From positions 62,001-126,000 of the forward strand of contig NZ_SLXK01000008.1 in the NCBI RefSeq assembly GCF_004341035.1: DNA of 64,000 nt, given 5' to 3'. A program made the position numbers and the translations under genes. This document shows, in pieces, positions 43,005-51,884 of this stretch (position 1 is the stretch's first letter; the number at the start of each line of letters is the position of its first letter). This DNA is from Scopulibacillus darangshiensis (GTDB lineage Bacteria > Bacillota > Bacilli > Bacillales > Sporolactobacillaceae). Under the pieces are notes generated by a model. It did no database searches. It had not been told where the DNA came from and worked only from the letters and a program-made list of their open reading frames with translations.

Positions 43005-44330
43005 GTGACAATTGGCCAAGAGATTAAAAAGAGGCGAAAGGAGCTTGGCCTTACACTCGAACAAGCTGCCGGTAATTTTATGTCAATCAGCCAACTCAGC
43101 AATATTGAAAACAATAAAACCTCACTCAGTCCTCAAACATGGTCCTACTTAAAAAGAACGCTTCAAATAGAATTCGACTTACTGGCAGCGAAAGAAATTG
43201 AGGATGAATTAAATTATTTATCAGAAAAAGCTAAAACCCTTTCTACAGCTGGGCTCGTTGATCAAGCGATCGATACCTATCAAATGATTTTAATAAAATC
43301 TGCCGAGGGCTTTTTAATTGAACCTCAAGCTGATGCGTATCTCGCACTCGGCGAGCTTTTTTTGATTAAAAAGATGGGTAAGGAAGCTGTTGCGGCCTTT
43401 CTTAAAGCGGCAGAATTCTACGAGGCGTTGCAAGATAATGACAACCGGGGTCACTCTGTCATGAAGATCGGCGTTACATATTTTAACCAGGGGAAATACA
43501 GACAGGCTATCAACCATTTTGATACCGCATTAAATATTGTTGCCAATTCCCTTCAGCGATCGATCAAAGGCTGTCTATTTTATAATTTAGCATCAACCTA
43601 TTACAAGATTAAAGATGTTGATCGTGCGGCATCATATTGTGAAAGGGCACTGCTTCATCTTACACAAAATGAGCCCAGATATCTTATTGGAACATACAAC
43701 TTACAAGCTATTCTTTACGCTAAAATGAACATGCCATTTACTGCCAAAGACAAGTTGACTCAAGCTAAATCCCTTGCTGAGAGTATCCAAGACTCTGCTC
43801 TTATTGCTAAAAGTCTCCATAATATCGGGTTTATTGAGTCTCAGTTAAAACACTTCGACAATGCAGCCAAATATTTGTCTTTGTCTCTCGAGATCAAAAA
43901 GGCAAACAAAAATGAATTAGGGATTCTTCGGACACAACTCGCCGTAAGTTCCCTTCATTTTCGTAACGGGGACATTAGCCAGGCCGTCGACACCTTGAAC
44001 CAGGCACTAGCCTCAGCCAGAAAAAAACATTATATCAGTGAAGAAATAGCTTGTCTCAATCTTCTCCGGCATATTTATCTTAAAAGGGGTGAGGAAACCC
44101 TTTATCTAGACCACACATTTAAAGCGCTTTCTTTAGCCGAAAGTCTAAATGCTGTTAACTTGCAAATCGATATATTGCATGATTTAGCAGAATTCTATTT
44201 ATCCAAAAGCAATATTAAAGCTTATTATAATACTCTTGACGAATGTTTTAAATTGCAACGAAAATATGAATCGGACGGAGATGATACAGATGGAGAGCAT
44301 CCCCTTTACCCTGCAGCTGGTGCCGACTGA
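43005..44330 (+). CDS. XRE-HTH and TPR regulator (RRNPP-like)
   Basis: 441 residues. An N-terminal XRE helix-turn-helix (IGQEIKKRRKELGLTLEQA, then SISQLSNIENNKTSLSP) is followed by about nine TPR-like repeats (for example SHNIGFIESQLKHFDNAAKYL-type helices). This is the layout of PlcR/NprR-type quorum-sensing receptors that bind a short peptide in the TPR groove. A GTG at 43005, six bases after a run of G, is preferred; ATG 42990 lies inside the ribosome site. Its last 41 bases overlap a small ORF with its own ribosome site. Targets and peptide are unknown. Confidence 0.85.
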   Translation: MTIGQEIKKRRKELGLTLEQAAGNFMSISQLSNIENNKTSLSPQTWSYLKRTLQIEFDLLAAKEIEDELNYLSEKAKTLSTAGLVDQAIDTYQMILIKSAEGFLIEPQADAYLALGELFLIKKMGKEAVAAFLKAAEFYEALQDNDNRGHSVMKIGVTYFNQGKYRQAINHFDTALNIVANSLQRSIKGCLFYNLASTYYKIKDVDRAASYCERALLHLTQNEPRYLIGTYNLQAILYAKMNMPFTAKDKLTQAKSLAESIQDSALIAKSLHNIGFIESQLKHFDNAAKYLSLSLEIKKANKNELGILRTQLAVSSLHFRNGDISQAVDTLNQALASARKKHYISEEIACLNLLRHIYLKRGEETLYLDHTFKALSLAESLNAVNLQIDILHDLAEFYLSKSNIKAYYNTLDECFKLQRKYESDGDDTDGEHPLYPAAGAD

Positions 44331-44391
44331 AGGACAGGTCTTCACTAATCATACAGATGATGACTTATGGGACGATGTCGGCTGTCTTTAG
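44290..44391 (+). CDS. Putative small peptide gene overlapping the regulator
   Basis: 33 codons starting at ATG 44290, nine bases after GGAG, and overlapping the regulator's 3' end in another frame. The product begins MESIPFTLQLVP and ends DDDLWDDVGCL: acidic, with a C-terminal Cys-Leu. Position and overlap resemble Phr, PapR and NprX genes, but there is no N-terminal signal peptide, so export as a classical pheromone is doubtful. It could be a leaderless or internally acting peptide. The terminator follows 29 bases later. Confidence 0.55.
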   Translation: MESIPFTLQLVPTEGQVFTNHTDDDLWDDVGCL

Positions 44392-44419
44392 CTGCTGTTC
44401 GTCCCTAAGACTAATAAAG

Positions 44420-44467
44420 AAAGAAAAACGCTTGGGACATGAACGTCCAAGTGTTTTTCTTTTTTTG
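44420..44467 (+). terminator. Terminator of the regulator-peptide unit
   Basis: Long stem AAGAAAAACgCTTGG/CCAAGtGTTTTTCTT including inner GAC/GTC, then a run of T residues. Confidence 0.88.
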
Positions 44468-44565
44468 TAGGTCATTCACATACCGCCATGTCGTTCTTTA
44501 AAAACATGGAACAATAAGATATGATGAAAGTTGGAATGTGTCCAAGCAAAAGAGGAGGATATCAT

Positions 44566-45108
44566 ATGATTAAAAAAATAAGTTTTCTTTTTGCAGCCTT
44601 ATTTCTTGCTGCCGCTTATGGTGCCAGCGCCCATTCAAGCCTTGTCTCATCAAAACCCGCCGCCAATCAAACGGTTAAACAGGGCAGATCGGATATCACA
44701 TTAACTTTTGATACCAAAGTTGAAAAGGTCATGCATCTTACTGTAACCAATCAAAAAGGAAATACATTCAAAACCGATGAGCCTGCTATTAATAAAGATA
44801 CCATCACAATACATACTACCAAACCGCTTCAGACCGGTGATTATAAAGTAACCTGGGAAATCATTGGCGGTGACGGACATGAGGTGAAAAGCAGCATGAG
44901 TTTTAAAGTCGGCACGGGTAAAACATCTAACGGTCAAATGAAACAGACCGAAAAACCAAAGACACAATCATCCTCAATGACAACAACTGAAAAGAAAACC
45001 GAAAAGGATGAAAAACGCGATGAACCGGTTTTTATTGTTCTGATTGCCGGGCTCGCTATAGTGATTTTGACAGCGCTATTTATTATCATAAAAAACAAGC
45101 GAAAGTAA
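44566..45108 (+). CDS. CopC-domain copper resistance protein
   Basis: 180 residues: signal peptide (KKISFLFAALFLAAAYGASA) with the mature protein starting HSSLVSSKPAANQTV, whose first residue is the conserved CopC copper-binding histidine. The Ig-like CopC domain ends with IIGGDGHEVKSSMSF, where GDGHxVxG is a family motif. A Thr/Lys/Glu linker and one C-terminal membrane helix plus basic tail anchor it at the outer membrane face. ATG 44566 follows AGGAGG. It pairs with copD 19 bases downstream, together equivalent to the fused YcnJ of B. subtilis. Confidence 0.9.
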   Translation: MIKKISFLFAALFLAAAYGASAHSSLVSSKPAANQTVKQGRSDITLTFDTKVEKVMHLTVTNQKGNTFKTDEPAINKDTITIHTTKPLQTGDYKVTWEIIGGDGHEVKSSMSFKVGTGKTSNGQMKQTEKPKTQSSSMTTTEKKTEKDEKRDEPVFIVLIAGLAIVILTALFIIIKNKRK

Positions 45109-45127
45109 ATTTAGGGAGAGGGAAAAC

Positions 45128-46252
45128 TTGACAGTTGTTGTCTTAACCGAATTTTTATTATACATCTGTTTTGCTGTTATGACTGGCAGTATGATTATAT
45201 ACACTGTTCCAAAGGGCAGGCTTCCTGATGTCACTGTGCCAAAAAAGGCAATTTTGTACAGTATAATTGGTTCCATTGTGCTGTCCATCGGACCGGTCAT
45301 TTCAACAATCATAATTTTTGGGAAAGACATCGGATATTGGACAAGCTTTAAATCCGTTTTATTCGGGTTTGATATTGGCAAGGCTTGGATTTTCATGTTG
45401 GTTATTGGCCTGTTATTGTTCGGTCTAGTTTATTTTAATGATATTAACCATGACCCCTTCCTGTCAAAAATAGCCTTATTACTTGTTGTATTGTTGATCG
45501 GGGGATATGCCAAAGCAAGCCATGCAGCATCGCTTGCTCCATTTGCAGGTTTCACCTACCACTACCTGCATTTAATCGCTGTTGCCATCTGGGGCGGTTT
45601 ACTTATCACCACAGCATGGTTTTCAAAAAAGGGGTCGAATTGGCTCAATTTTTTAAAATGGTTCACACCGCTTGCTAGCATTTGTCTCGTTATTATCATT
45701 CTTTCGGGGATATTAACGATGTCCATCGATATCGCAAAACCCGCTGATCATTCTGTAAGAAGCCTTATCAATCAATATGACCATGGTCTAATGGTTAACT
45801 ACGGCCAATCATTATTAATTAAACACATTCTGATTGTCCCGCTAGTTATCTACGCGGTAATGAACGCGTTTGTTATCCGGCGCCGATTAAAAAGGAACCG
45901 AGGGGCTCACCCGCTGAAATGGGCCAGGGTTGAAACAATTATCATCATGGCTATCTTTTCCGTGACAGCCTTCCTCGGTCAACAATCACCGCCGCATGAT
46001 ATCGTTGCAGCTCTTAAAGTTGACGGGGCCAGCCCTCTGTTCAACGCGCTTTATCCCGGTGTTATTACACCTGAGACAACAGTACACTGGTCATTCAATC
46101 TAATGAGCATTAGCTTCCTTATCCTTGGGATATTGATGGCCGTTATGACCACGATGAGTGTCGCAAACCGTTTTACAAAAGGCTTTTCAATTTTTTTGGC
46201 CTTTTGTCTTGTCCTCAGCTCATATTTAACTGTCATGTTAAGCATTGACTAA
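45128..46252 (+). CDS. CopD family copper transport membrane protein
   Basis: 374 residues with eight or nine membrane segments. CopD motifs include the HYLHLIAVAIWGGLL helix and, near the end, PGVITPETTVHWSFN. It works with CopC in copper uptake across the membrane. TTG 45128 is preceded by GGGAGAGGG. It forms one unit with copC; no copper-responsive operator was recognised. Confidence 0.88.
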   Translation: MTVVVLTEFLLYICFAVMTGSMIIYTVPKGRLPDVTVPKKAILYSIIGSIVLSIGPVISTIIIFGKDIGYWTSFKSVLFGFDIGKAWIFMLVIGLLLFGLVYFNDINHDPFLSKIALLLVVLLIGGYAKASHAASLAPFAGFTYHYLHLIAVAIWGGLLITTAWFSKKGSNWLNFLKWFTPLASICLVIIILSGILTMSIDIAKPADHSVRSLINQYDHGLMVNYGQSLLIKHILIVPLVIYAVMNAFVIRRRLKRNRGAHPLKWARVETIIIMAIFSVTAFLGQQSPPHDIVAALKVDGASPLFNALYPGVITPETTVHWSFNLMSISFLILGILMAVMTTMSVANRFTKGFSIFLAFCLVLSSYLTVMLSID

Positions 46253-46257
46253 ACTTT

Positions 46258-46266
46258 TGCTATAAT
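46258..46266 (+). promoter_or_regulatory. Extended -10 promoter of fabL
   Basis: TGCTATAAT is an extended -10 of the consensus kind. No good -35 lies 17 bp upstream. It overlaps the gap after copD and is 34 bp before the fabL start. Confidence 0.5.
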
Positions 46267-46278
46267 GGAGTTTGTTAA

Positions 46279-47055
<777 letters not shown>

Positions 47056-47074
47056 TTAAAAATAAATTCAAGTT

Positions 47075-47101
47075 TAAAGGACTCCAGTTGGAGTTCTTTT
47101 T
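47075..47101 (+). terminator. Terminator after fabL
   Basis: Stem AAAGGACTCC/GGAGTTCTTT (one G-T pair) with a small loop, followed by T residues. An interspersed repeat begins right after it. Confidence 0.75.
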
Positions 47102-47102
47102 A

Positions 47103-47251
47103 AGTTAATCAGAAAGTATAACTTTCTGACGCACATAAGTGCATTGGCTAAAGGCGTAACATCCTGTTACAACGCCAGTACTAGCACGTCCTGTGCGTCG
47201 CAACTACGCCTCTGTCTTCGCCAAAGGCTCGCCAATCGGCGAGTTTTCTTT
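47103..47251 (-). repeat. Interspersed structured repeat, full-length copy (149 bp)
   Basis: Reverse orientation of the copy at 40248-40396, with two substitutions. All five hairpins are intact. It lies between the fabL terminator and the glycine riboswitch promoter and therefore seems to be dispersed independently of the genes. Confidence 0.9.
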
Positions 47252-47301
47252 AATACCTACATAATGCAATTCCCATAAAAAATTTAAGTTCTCAGAAAGT
47301 A

Positions 47302-47330
47302 TTGACACACATTTATCATTCCATTATGAT
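47302..47330 (+). promoter_or_regulatory. Promoter of the glycine-riboswitch operon
   Basis: TTGACA (47302-47307), 17-bp spacer, TATGAT (47325-47330). The start of transcription would be near 47337, some 25 bases before the riboswitch. Confidence 0.8.
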
Positions 47331-47356
47331 GATAAATAATAATAATAATCTAATAA

Positions 47357-47545
47357 TTGCGAATGACCATTGTGGGAGAGTCCGGCGGGACAAAACCGGC
47401 ACCGAAGGAGCAAAATTCCCATAAACCCTTGGGAACCAATCTCTCAGGTATAACAGACCACAATGTGACGCATCTCTGGAGAGCGCTTATAGCCACCAAC
47501 GGGGTATACTCCATTTTTCTGGAGTGGAACTCTCAGGTAAAAAGG
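47357..47545 (+). ncRNA. Tandem glycine riboswitch (gcvT motif)
   Basis: Two successive aptamers can be read. The first has a CATTGTGG/CCACAATG closing stem with GGGAGAGTCCGGCGGGAC, CACCGAAGGAGCAAA and TCTCAGG. The second has GGAGAGCGC, GCCACCAACGGGG and AACTCTCAGG, with a TCTCTG/CAGAGA closing stem that competes with the terminator. This is the classic tandem layout. It should let glyA-sdaAB-sdaAA-gcvH be transcribed when glycine is abundant. Confidence 0.95.
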
Positions 47546-47588
47546 ACAGAGAAAGGTAGATAACTTACCTTTCCCTGTCCTTTTTTTG
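47541..47588 (+). terminator. Riboswitch expression platform (intrinsic terminator)
   Basis: Long stem AAAGGACAGaGAAAGGTA/TACCTTTCcCTGTCCTTT with a small loop and a run of seven T residues. Its 5' arm includes CAGAGA of the second aptamer's closing stem, giving the switching alternative. Confidence 0.88.
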
Positions 47589-47650
47589 TTGTTTGTCCAA
47601 TACAAAAGCGCAATGACACAAAACTGACTAAAAATATTAGGAGGGATTAC

Positions 47651-48904
47651 ATGAGTTTGGAAACGAATGACAACACTATTTTTTCAGCGATTGAAAAGGA
47701 AAACGAAAGACAGTTAGGGACATTGGAATTGATTGCATCCGAAAACATTGTCAGCAACGATGTTTTAGAAGCGATGGGCTCCGTGATGACGAACAAATAT
47801 GCTGAAGGTTACCCGGGAAGAAGATATTACGGTGGATGTGAATTTGTCGATATTGCTGAGAGTACCGCTATCGACCGCTTGAAAAAATTATTTGATGCGG
47901 AGTACGCCAATGTTCAGCCGCATTCCGGAGCATCAGCAAACACAACTGTCTACTACGCTCAACTGAATCCCGGCGATAAAATCATGGGAATGAACTTATC
48001 CCACGGCGGCCATTTAACCCACGGCAGTCCCGTTTCCATTTCTGGAAAATGGTTTGATGTTGCCGCCTACGGTGTAAATAAAGAAGATCAGCTTATTGAT
48101 TACGATGAAGTTGAGGCACTCGCAGTAAAAGAAAAGCCGAAAATGATCATCGCCGGTGCCAGCGCTTATCCACGGAAAATTAACTTCTCAAGATTTAAGC
48201 AGATCGCGGATAAAATTGGCGCCAAATTAATGGTCGACATGGCCCATATCGCAGGTTTGGTTGCAGCGGGACTCCATCCTTCACCGGTTCCCCATGCGGA
48301 TTTTGTTACGAGCACAACTCATAAAACATTAAGAGGTCCGCGCGGCGGTTTCATTTTAACGAATGATGAGGGCTATTCGAAAGCAATTAACAAAGCGGTC
48401 TTTCCTGGTCTCCAAGGCGGGCCGTTAATGCACATCATCGCGGCCAAAGCCGTAGCCTTTAAGGAAGCATTGCAGCCTGCCTTTAAAGATTATGCTCAGG
48501 CTGTTGTGGATAACGCCTCTGTACTTGCACAAACCTTAAAAGAAGAAGGTGCTTCTCTTGTTTCCGGGGGGACTGACAACCACATTGTCCTCGTCGATGT
48601 ACGGCCATGGAAGCTGACGGGCAAAGAAGCTGAAAAGATTCTTGAAGAGGTCGGCATTACGGTAAACAAAAATACGATACCGTTTGACCCAGAAAGCCCG
48701 TTTGTCACAAGCGGGATCCGTACCGGGACCGCTGCCCTTACAACCCGCGGTATGAGGAAGAAAGAAATGATTCTTATCGGCCAGACTATTGCCAATGTGT
48801 TAAAAAATAGCAATGATCCGTCTGTAAAGGAACATGCAAAAAAGACAATCCAAGAAATATGCAGTGCCTTTCCACTGTACCAGCGCCAAGCGTTAAATGT
48901 TTAA
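47651..48904 (+). CDS. glyA: Serine hydroxymethyltransferase
   Basis: 417 residues. PLP enzyme interconverting glycine plus methylene-THF and serine. Motifs: [17 protein letters not shown], the [14 protein letters not shown] segment, the PLP lysine in [15 protein letters not shown] (about residue 228) and [17 protein letters not shown]. It follows a glycine riboswitch and precedes serine dehydratase genes, so here it probably works towards serine from glycine. Whether a second glyA copy exists elsewhere cannot be seen. Confidence 0.95.
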   Translation: MSLETNDNTIFSAIEKENERQLGTLELIASENIVSNDVLEAMGSVMTNKYAEGYPGRRYYGGCEFVDIAESTAIDRLKKLFDAEYANVQPHSGASANTTVYYAQLNPGDKIMGMNLSHGGHLTHGSPVSISGKWFDVAAYGVNKEDQLIDYDEVEALAVKEKPKMIIAGASAYPRKINFSRFKQIADKIGAKLMVDMAHIAGLVAAGLHPSPVPHADFVTSTTHKTLRGPRGGFILTNDEGYSKAINKAVFPGLQGGPLMHIIAAKAVAFKEALQPAFKDYAQAVVDNASVLAQTLKEEGASLVSGGTDNHIVLVDVRPWKLTGKEAEKILEEVGITVNKNTIPFDPESPFVTSGIRTGTAALTTRGMRKKEMILIGQTIANVLKNSNDPSVKEHAKKTIQEICSAFPLYQRQALNV

Positions 48905-48916
48905 GGGAGGCATAAC

Positions 48917-49441
48917 ATGGAATTCCAAAGCTGTTTCGATATTATCGGCCCAATTATGATTGGACCCTCGAGCTCTCATACGGCAGGGGCCGTATCTATC
49001 GGAAAATTCGCCTATCACTTGCTCGGCGAAACCTTGCCAAATCAAGCAACGATTACTCTTTATGATTCGTTTTCTCAAACCTATCAAGGCCATGGCACGG
49101 ATAAAGCGCTGATCGGCGGTTTGCTTGGCATGGGGACCGATGATACCCGAATCAAACAAGCATTGAACCTGGCTGAGAGGTATGGTGTTGAATATACTTT
49201 TCAACTTAAGGAAAGCTGCCCTTATTTCGACCATCCGAATGTTGCGGTGATTTCGGCGAAAAACAGCCGACAAAAGGTAAAAGTCGGCGGTGCTTCTCTT
49301 GGCGGCGGTTTGGCCAAAATATTCTCCATCAATGATTATGAGGTGGATATTAGAGTCAGCACGGATGATGACTTGGGGGGAAATTTGTCATCGCTTATCC
49401 CCCGTCTATCTTTAAAATCACGAATGGAGGTGTTAAAGTGA
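48917..49441 (+). CDS. sdaAB: L-serine ammonia-lyase beta subunit, lacking the ACT domain
   Basis: 174 residues. The family domain begins SCFDIIGPIMIGPSSSHTAGA and includes the YQGHGTDKALIGGLLG motif. B. subtilis SdaAB has about 220 residues with a C-terminal ACT domain; here the sequence departs after SINDYEVDIRVS and ends at LSLKSRMEVLK, so the ACT domain is missing. The last codons overlap the ribosome site and GTGA start of sdaAA. No shifted frame with ACT-like sequence was found, so this appears to be a real deletion or variant. Confidence 0.88.
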   Translation: MEFQSCFDIIGPIMIGPSSSHTAGAVSIGKFAYHLLGETLPNQATITLYDSFSQTYQGHGTDKALIGGLLGMGTDDTRIKQALNLAERYGVEYTFQLKESCPYFDHPNVAVISAKNSRQKVKVGGASLGGGLAKIFSINDYEVDIRVSTDDDLGGNLSSLIPRLSLKSRMEVLK

Positions 49442-50325
49442 AAGTTTCGTCGATGGCCGATTTGCTCATAACTTGTGAGAAAGATGGCCATTCTATCGCC
49501 GATTGCATGATCGCCATGGAATTGGAAAACTCAGGACTTGGACGGGAACAAGTTTTCAACAAAATGAAAGAACGCCTATTAAAAATGAAAGCTGCCGTGG
49601 CAAGCGGCAAAACAGATGGATCAGACGCACCGAGCGGCATTTCCGGCGGTGATGCTGTCAAAATGGGAGACTACATACAACAAGGTAAAGCTCTCACCGG
49701 CAACTTAATCAGTACGGCAATGCGGTATGCGATGTCAACGTCTGAGTGCAATGCGCGAATGGGCGTGATTGTTGCTACGCCCACTGCCGGTTCAGCCGGG
49801 GTCTTGCCGGGTGTTCTATTTTCCTTTCATGACAATGAAGGATATAACCTAGACCAACTGACAAAGGGATTGTTCACTGCCAGCTTACTAGGCTACATTA
49901 TCGCCAATAATTCCTTTATTTCAGGTGCAGCCGGTGGCTGTCAGGCTGAAGTCGGTTCCGCGACAGCAATGGCAGCGGGGACAATTGTTGAGCTAAAGGG
50001 CGGCTCTCCCCGCCAAGCCGTTCATGCAACCGCAATCGCCATGAAATCCTTGCTTGGTCTTGTATGCGATCCTGTTGCTGGTTTAGTCGAGGTTCCTTGC
50101 ATCAAGCGGAATGTGATAGGCACAGCGATCGCCTTCTCAGCGGCAGATATGGCATTGGCAGGAATAGAAAGCCGCATTCCTTGCGATGAAGTGATTGAGG
50201 CAATGTACAAAATTGGCAAGGAAATGCCGCGGACATTACGTGAAACATCATTGGGAGGACTTGCGGCGACTCCCACTGCCCAAAAGGTGAAAGAAAGACT
50301 TTATAAAAGGGGTTCAGAACAATGA
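49438..50325 (+). CDS. sdaAA: L-serine ammonia-lyase alpha subunit, iron-sulfur
   Basis: 295 residues. With SdaAB it deaminates serine to pyruvate and ammonia. The cysteines expected to hold the [4Fe-4S] cluster lie in SGAAGGCQAEVGSAT and LVCDPVAGLVEVPCIKRN. ATPTAGSAGVLPG and SRIPCDEVIEAMYKIG are family motifs. GTG 49438 overlaps the sdaAB stop by 4 bases and lies after GGAGG, so expression is coupled. It overlaps gcvH as ATGA. Confidence 0.94.
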   Translation: MKVSSMADLLITCEKDGHSIADCMIAMELENSGLGREQVFNKMKERLLKMKAAVASGKTDGSDAPSGISGGDAVKMGDYIQQGKALTGNLISTAMRYAMSTSECNARMGVIVATPTAGSAGVLPGVLFSFHDNEGYNLDQLTKGLFTASLLGYIIANNSFISGAAGGCQAEVGSATAMAAGTIVELKGGSPRQAVHATAIAMKSLLGLVCDPVAGLVEVPCIKRNVIGTAIAFSAADMALAGIESRIPCDEVIEAMYKIGKEMPRTLRETSLGGLAATPTAQKVKERLYKRGSEQ

Positions 50326-50717
50326 CAAACATGACGTCAAAATTATTATACAGTAAAGAACATGAATGGGTGGAAATGATCGGGAAGGATCTTGTAAGAA
50401 TCGGGATCACCGATTTTGCCCAACAAGAGCTGGGAGACATTGTTTACGTCGAAAATCCGGAAGAAGGCGAAGATATAACCGCGGAGGAAAGCATGGGATC
50501 CGTTGAATCGGTTAAAGCCGTTTCTGAAATTTTCTCCCCAGTAACAGGTACAGTCGTTAAAATCAATGAAGAATTAGACGACGAACCGGAACTGATTAAT
50601 ACAAACCCATATGACCAAGGATGGTTTGTTGAAGTAAAGATCACAGACTTTGAACAACTTGACAGCCTTATGGATGAAGATGCATACAACAGCCTTATTA
50701 ATGAGGGCGATGCTTAA
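50322..50717 (+). CDS. gcvH: Glycine cleavage system H protein
   Basis: 131 residues. Lipoylated carrier protein of glycine cleavage and, in Bacillus, lipoyl relay to other enzymes. The lipoyl lysine is in VESVKAVSEIFSP (about residue 66). KEHEWVEMIG and GTVVKINEELDDEPELIN are family features. It starts within an ATGA overlap with sdaAA, which is unusual: gcvH normally stands alone in Bacillus, and gcvT and gcvP are not here. Confidence 0.95.
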   Translation: MTNMTSKLLYSKEHEWVEMIGKDLVRIGITDFAQQELGDIVYVENPEEGEDITAEESMGSVESVKAVSEIFSPVTGTVVKINEELDDEPELINTNPYDQGWFVEVKITDFEQLDSLMDEDAYNSLINEGDA

Positions 50718-50763
50718 AATTTAATAAGACAACTACAGGAACTATGAGAAAAGAACACATTTC

Positions 50764-50805
50764 CTCGGGGCAGGGATATAGAATCACTTTGTCCCGAGCT
50801 TTTTA
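50764..50805 (+). terminator. Terminator of the glyA-sdaAB-sdaAA-gcvH operon
   Basis: Stem CTCGGGGCA/TGTCCCGAG (one G-T pair) with a 17-base loop, followed by CTTTTTATATTTTT. Confidence 0.75.
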
Positions 50806-50812
50806 TATTTTT

Positions 50813-51064
50813 CTAATTTAGACAGACATCTATTTTCCCGTGAAGGTATACCGTTGCCTTATCTAGATAGCTTACCGCAACATCAGGTTCTGTTAATCTC
50901 AGATAAGCATTTAATACATTATCCGCTAGCACTGCATCCCCGGCTTCCTGGATTACCTCCAACACAACTCGTCCGGTTTGATCCGGTTCCCGGTCCATTA
51001 AAATGGCAGTTTTAAATTCTCTTATAATTTCAGTTAAAATTTGCAGTCTTTCAAGTTCTTTCAC
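50813..51064 (-). CDS. Small hypothetical protein
   Basis: 83 residues, acidic and probably helical: KELERLQILTEIIREFK at the start and a C-terminal half with TEPDVAVSYLDKATVYL. No family recognised. GTG 51064 lies nine bases after GAGGTG. It is tail-to-tail with gcvH. The good ribosome site and clean reading frame support a real gene. Confidence 0.6.
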   Translation of the reverse strand: MKELERLQILTEIIREFKTAILMDREPDQTGRVVLEVIQEAGDAVLADNVLNAYLRLTEPDVAVSYLDKATVYLHGKIDVCLN

Positions 51065-51143
51065 AGATCAATACACCTCTTATGGAAAAGTTCTTAGTTA
51101 ACTATAACACACTCTTACTGCCCTCTTCATAAATCCGAGATGC

Positions 51144-51174
51144 AAAAAAAAGCGCTCCACAACTGTGAAGCGCG
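51144..51174 (-). terminator. Terminator after sodC
   Basis: Stem GCGCTtCAC/GTGgAGCGC (one mismatch) read on the minus strand, followed by eight T residues. Confidence 0.8.
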
Positions 51175-51186
51175 CAAGGGTCATAC

Positions 51187-51747
51187 TTATTTTATTACGC
51201 CGCAAATAACACGGCTGCCTGAGTCACCTGAAGGGTTTGTTTTCTGATCATCAGCACCCTCATGAATAATTAATGCTGAACCGTTTTGATCCCTTAGAGA
51301 ATTCCTTTCGCCTTTAACTAAGGTCACTCTTGGATTGACAAAGCTTGTATTGACCTTACCTTTACTATCCACAAAGATGTTTTCCATATCACCTGCGTGC
51401 GGGCCTTTAGGGTTTTCTAAACCATGTTCCTTGCCAAACGGATTAAAATGACCCCCTGCTGATTTAAAGTCCGGTAACTGGCAGACTCCCTTTTCGTGAA
51501 AATGAATGCCATGAAGCCCCGGTTTCAGCCCTTCAGCATGCAAATAAATGCGAACACCTTTCTCTGTTTCTGCTAAAGAAGCCTGTCCTACAGTTTGACC
51601 TTTACTATTTTTTAGCATGACAACAACATTCTGTGACATCTTAGAGGGTGATTCATTTGCCTTAACTGAAAGATGGCGATTGGAGAGAAATACAACAGCC
51701 GCAATGACCATGATCCCGCATACAATATATATCCATTTGTTTCTCAC
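51187..51747 (-). CDS. sodC: Superoxide dismutase-like protein, Cu-Zn family
   Basis: 186 residues. One N-terminal membrane segment (WIYIVCGIMVIAAVVFL) anchors or exports it, followed by the Cu-Zn SOD fold. Metal ligands are visible in GLHGIHFHEKGVC (Cu histidines), GGHFNP, PHAGDMENI (Zn) and LIIHEGADD; GSRVICGVI holds the second disulfide cysteine and arginine. The B. subtilis counterpart YojM lacks some copper ligands, so activity here needs checking. GTG 51747 is preferred as GGAGG lies nine bases before it; ATG 51774 is also in frame. Confidence 0.9.
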   Translation of the reverse strand: MRNKWIYIVCGIMVIAAVVFLSNRHLSVKANESPSKMSQNVVVMLKNSKGQTVGQASLAETEKGVRIYLHAEGLKPGLHGIHFHEKGVCQLPDFKSAGGHFNPFGKEHGLENPKGPHAGDMENIFVDSKGKVNTSFVNPRVTLVKGERNSLRDQNGSALIIHEGADDQKTNPSGDSGSRVICGVIK

Positions 51748-51884
51748 TAATAATGACCTCCTTTTTTCCGTCATATTTTGCTCAGGTTCCCGAGATTTTA
51801 CTCATAATGGGTGTTTCTCCCCAATTAAATGACAAATTCTATATGTTATGATGAAGAAGAGAACTTGTACTAAGAGGTGAAAAG

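Noticed and set aside
47357-47563. A 68-codon gene
   Set aside because: The frame falls wholly inside the glycine riboswitch and its terminator; conserved RNA features explain the sequence.
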